From NCBI GenBank assembly GCA_003254925.1, contig QANZ01018333.1:1-64000 (forward strand): DNA of 64,000 bases, written 5' to 3'. Position 1 is the first letter of the stretch, and the number at the start of each line of letters is the position of its first letter. Of the stretch, positions 63,236 to 64,000 are shown piece by piece. The stretch is from Chamaecrista fasciculata. Lineage: Eukaryota; Streptophyta; Magnoliopsida; Fabales; Fabaceae. The position numbers and the translations under genes were made by a program. The notes below the pieces were generated by a model. The model did not search any database. It saw nothing but the letters and a program-made list of their open reading frames with translations, and was not told the DNA's origin.

Positions 63236-63652
63236 TGAAGGTGTCGCGCGGAATGGGTATGGAGAAGAGAAGGAAAAAGCAAAATGGCGATGTCAAAACT
63301 ATGGTGTTTTTGGGAAGAAGTCTGAGGATAAAGCAGAAATGGAGGTCCAAATCGTGGGTTATGGCGAAGTGAGCAGAAATGGCGAAGGTTTTTGGGATTA
63401 GATGGTAAGGTGGTTGAGTGAGGAAGAAAATGGATGTCTTGTGGCTTCGTGAACGGTGAGGCAGAAAATCGAAGATGGATGTTTTGTGGCTGAGTGAGGC
63501 AGAAAATCGAAGAAGAATGAATTTGAAATTCAAAATGGCGAGTGAAATTGCAGCGTAGAAAATGGCGAGTAGCTGGAACGCGCCACAGAATGCTGACACG
63601 TGTGAGGCGCAGAAGCTAAAAATGTTAAATATATTAGATTATTCTATAAAGA

Positions 63653-64000
63653 GTTGAATTTGTTAAGACTTTTAAATATTAGCTTATCTTACAATTACTT
63701 TATTTATTTTAAATTAAATATAAATCTTTTTTAATAGTAATATAAATACATAAATATTTTAATATATGATCAAGTAATTAAAAATTATAATTCTCAATGG
63801 TACAAATAAAAGTGTTTTTTTCTTCAAATAATTACATGTGTGGATTTTAAGGATTATTATTAATTTTTTACACTAATATATGTTTATACTTTGGAACTTC
63901 TTAAATTATTTTGAGACAATAAAATATTAAATATTGTCAACAACAAAAATAGTCGTTAAAAAGTAATTGCCAATCAATAACTGTAAACTGTAAAGGCATC
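63653..64000. other. AT-rich flank of the Helitron
   Basis: Very AT-rich, no gene or repeat recognised up to the window edge. Confidence 0.5.

Larger units (their letters stand above)
57051..63652 (-). mobile_element. Helitron-like element, about 6.6 kb, non-autonomous, with captured gene fragments
   Basis: Read on the minus strand, the right structural end is classic: a perfect 9-bp stem, 2-base loop hairpin (ACCCGTGCGAACGCACGGGT, 57080-57061), six bases, then CTAG (57054-57051) followed by a host T. The 5' end begins TCTTTATAGAATAATC at 63652, or TCTAATATATT at 63638, the second being preceded by the expected A. A GACACGTGT motif lies just inside. No Rep/helicase frame was recognised, so it is non-autonomous. 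The interior holds exon-like pieces with intact splice borders (GH3, PPR, ClpC types and unrecognised ones), tandem repeats and a 90-bp palindrome. The 3' end is well supported; the 5' end is less certain. Confidence 0.72.

Overview
The window is nuclear DNA from a dicot plant. The genes carry short plant-type GT-AG introns, the intergenic DNA is AT-rich and full of small inverted-repeat transposons, and every recognisable protein is a plant form (SHORT-ROOT, VDAC, plastid N-acetylglutamate synthase, CYSTM and PADRE proteins). One 556-base assembly gap lies at 27035-27590 and single Ns at 12543 and 49994. No rRNA, tRNA or CRISPR locus was seen, and no retroviral or LTR element was recognised.

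Layout, left to right: a mitochondrial porin (VDAC, + 594-3414); ribosomal protein uL24/RPL26 (- 6213-6653) with telo-box and site II promoter motifs; a U-box/cyclophilin protein of the CYP65/PUB49 type (+ 8000-11865); the GRAS regulator SHORT-ROOT (+ 16198-17694); a two-exon GH43 Golgi glycosidase (- 20452-23996); a 2.7 kb Mutator-type element carrying a DUF1645 gene fragment (26105-28780); an ARL8 GTPase (+ 31325-33820); the complex I subunit NDUFS4/FRO1 (+ 36034-38834); N-acetylglutamate synthase with two alternative-looking first exons (- 39808-47191); a small CYSTM (WIH1-like) protein (- 48953-49657); a second gene-carrying inverted-repeat element with a CYP74 cytochrome P450 fragment (49969-50994); a PADRE/DUF4228 protein (- 52860-54427); and a Helitron-like element (57051 to about 63652) holding exon fragments of a GH3 exohydrolase, a PPR protein and a ClpC-type chaperone.

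From memory, the single-copy gene order matches the end of Arabidopsis chromosome 5 (VDAC2, RPL26, PUB49, GH43, ARL8, FRO1, WIH1, DUF4228; about At5g67500 to At5g67620). SHR and NAGS have their Arabidopsis homologues together near At4g37650-37670. The window therefore looks like a less fractionated ancestor of two Arabidopsis duplicate segments. The genes are housekeeping or developmental and do not form one pathway.

The main novelty is in the mobile DNA and what it does next to genes: two elements that share terminal repeats but carry different host gene pieces, an insertion whose empty site survives in a tandem duplicate next door, an 878-bp near-perfect foldback between the two NAGS first exons, twin 538-bp elements each about 250 bp upstream of a start codon, and a gene-capturing Helitron. 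All protein calls rest on reading translations by eye; no database search was possible.
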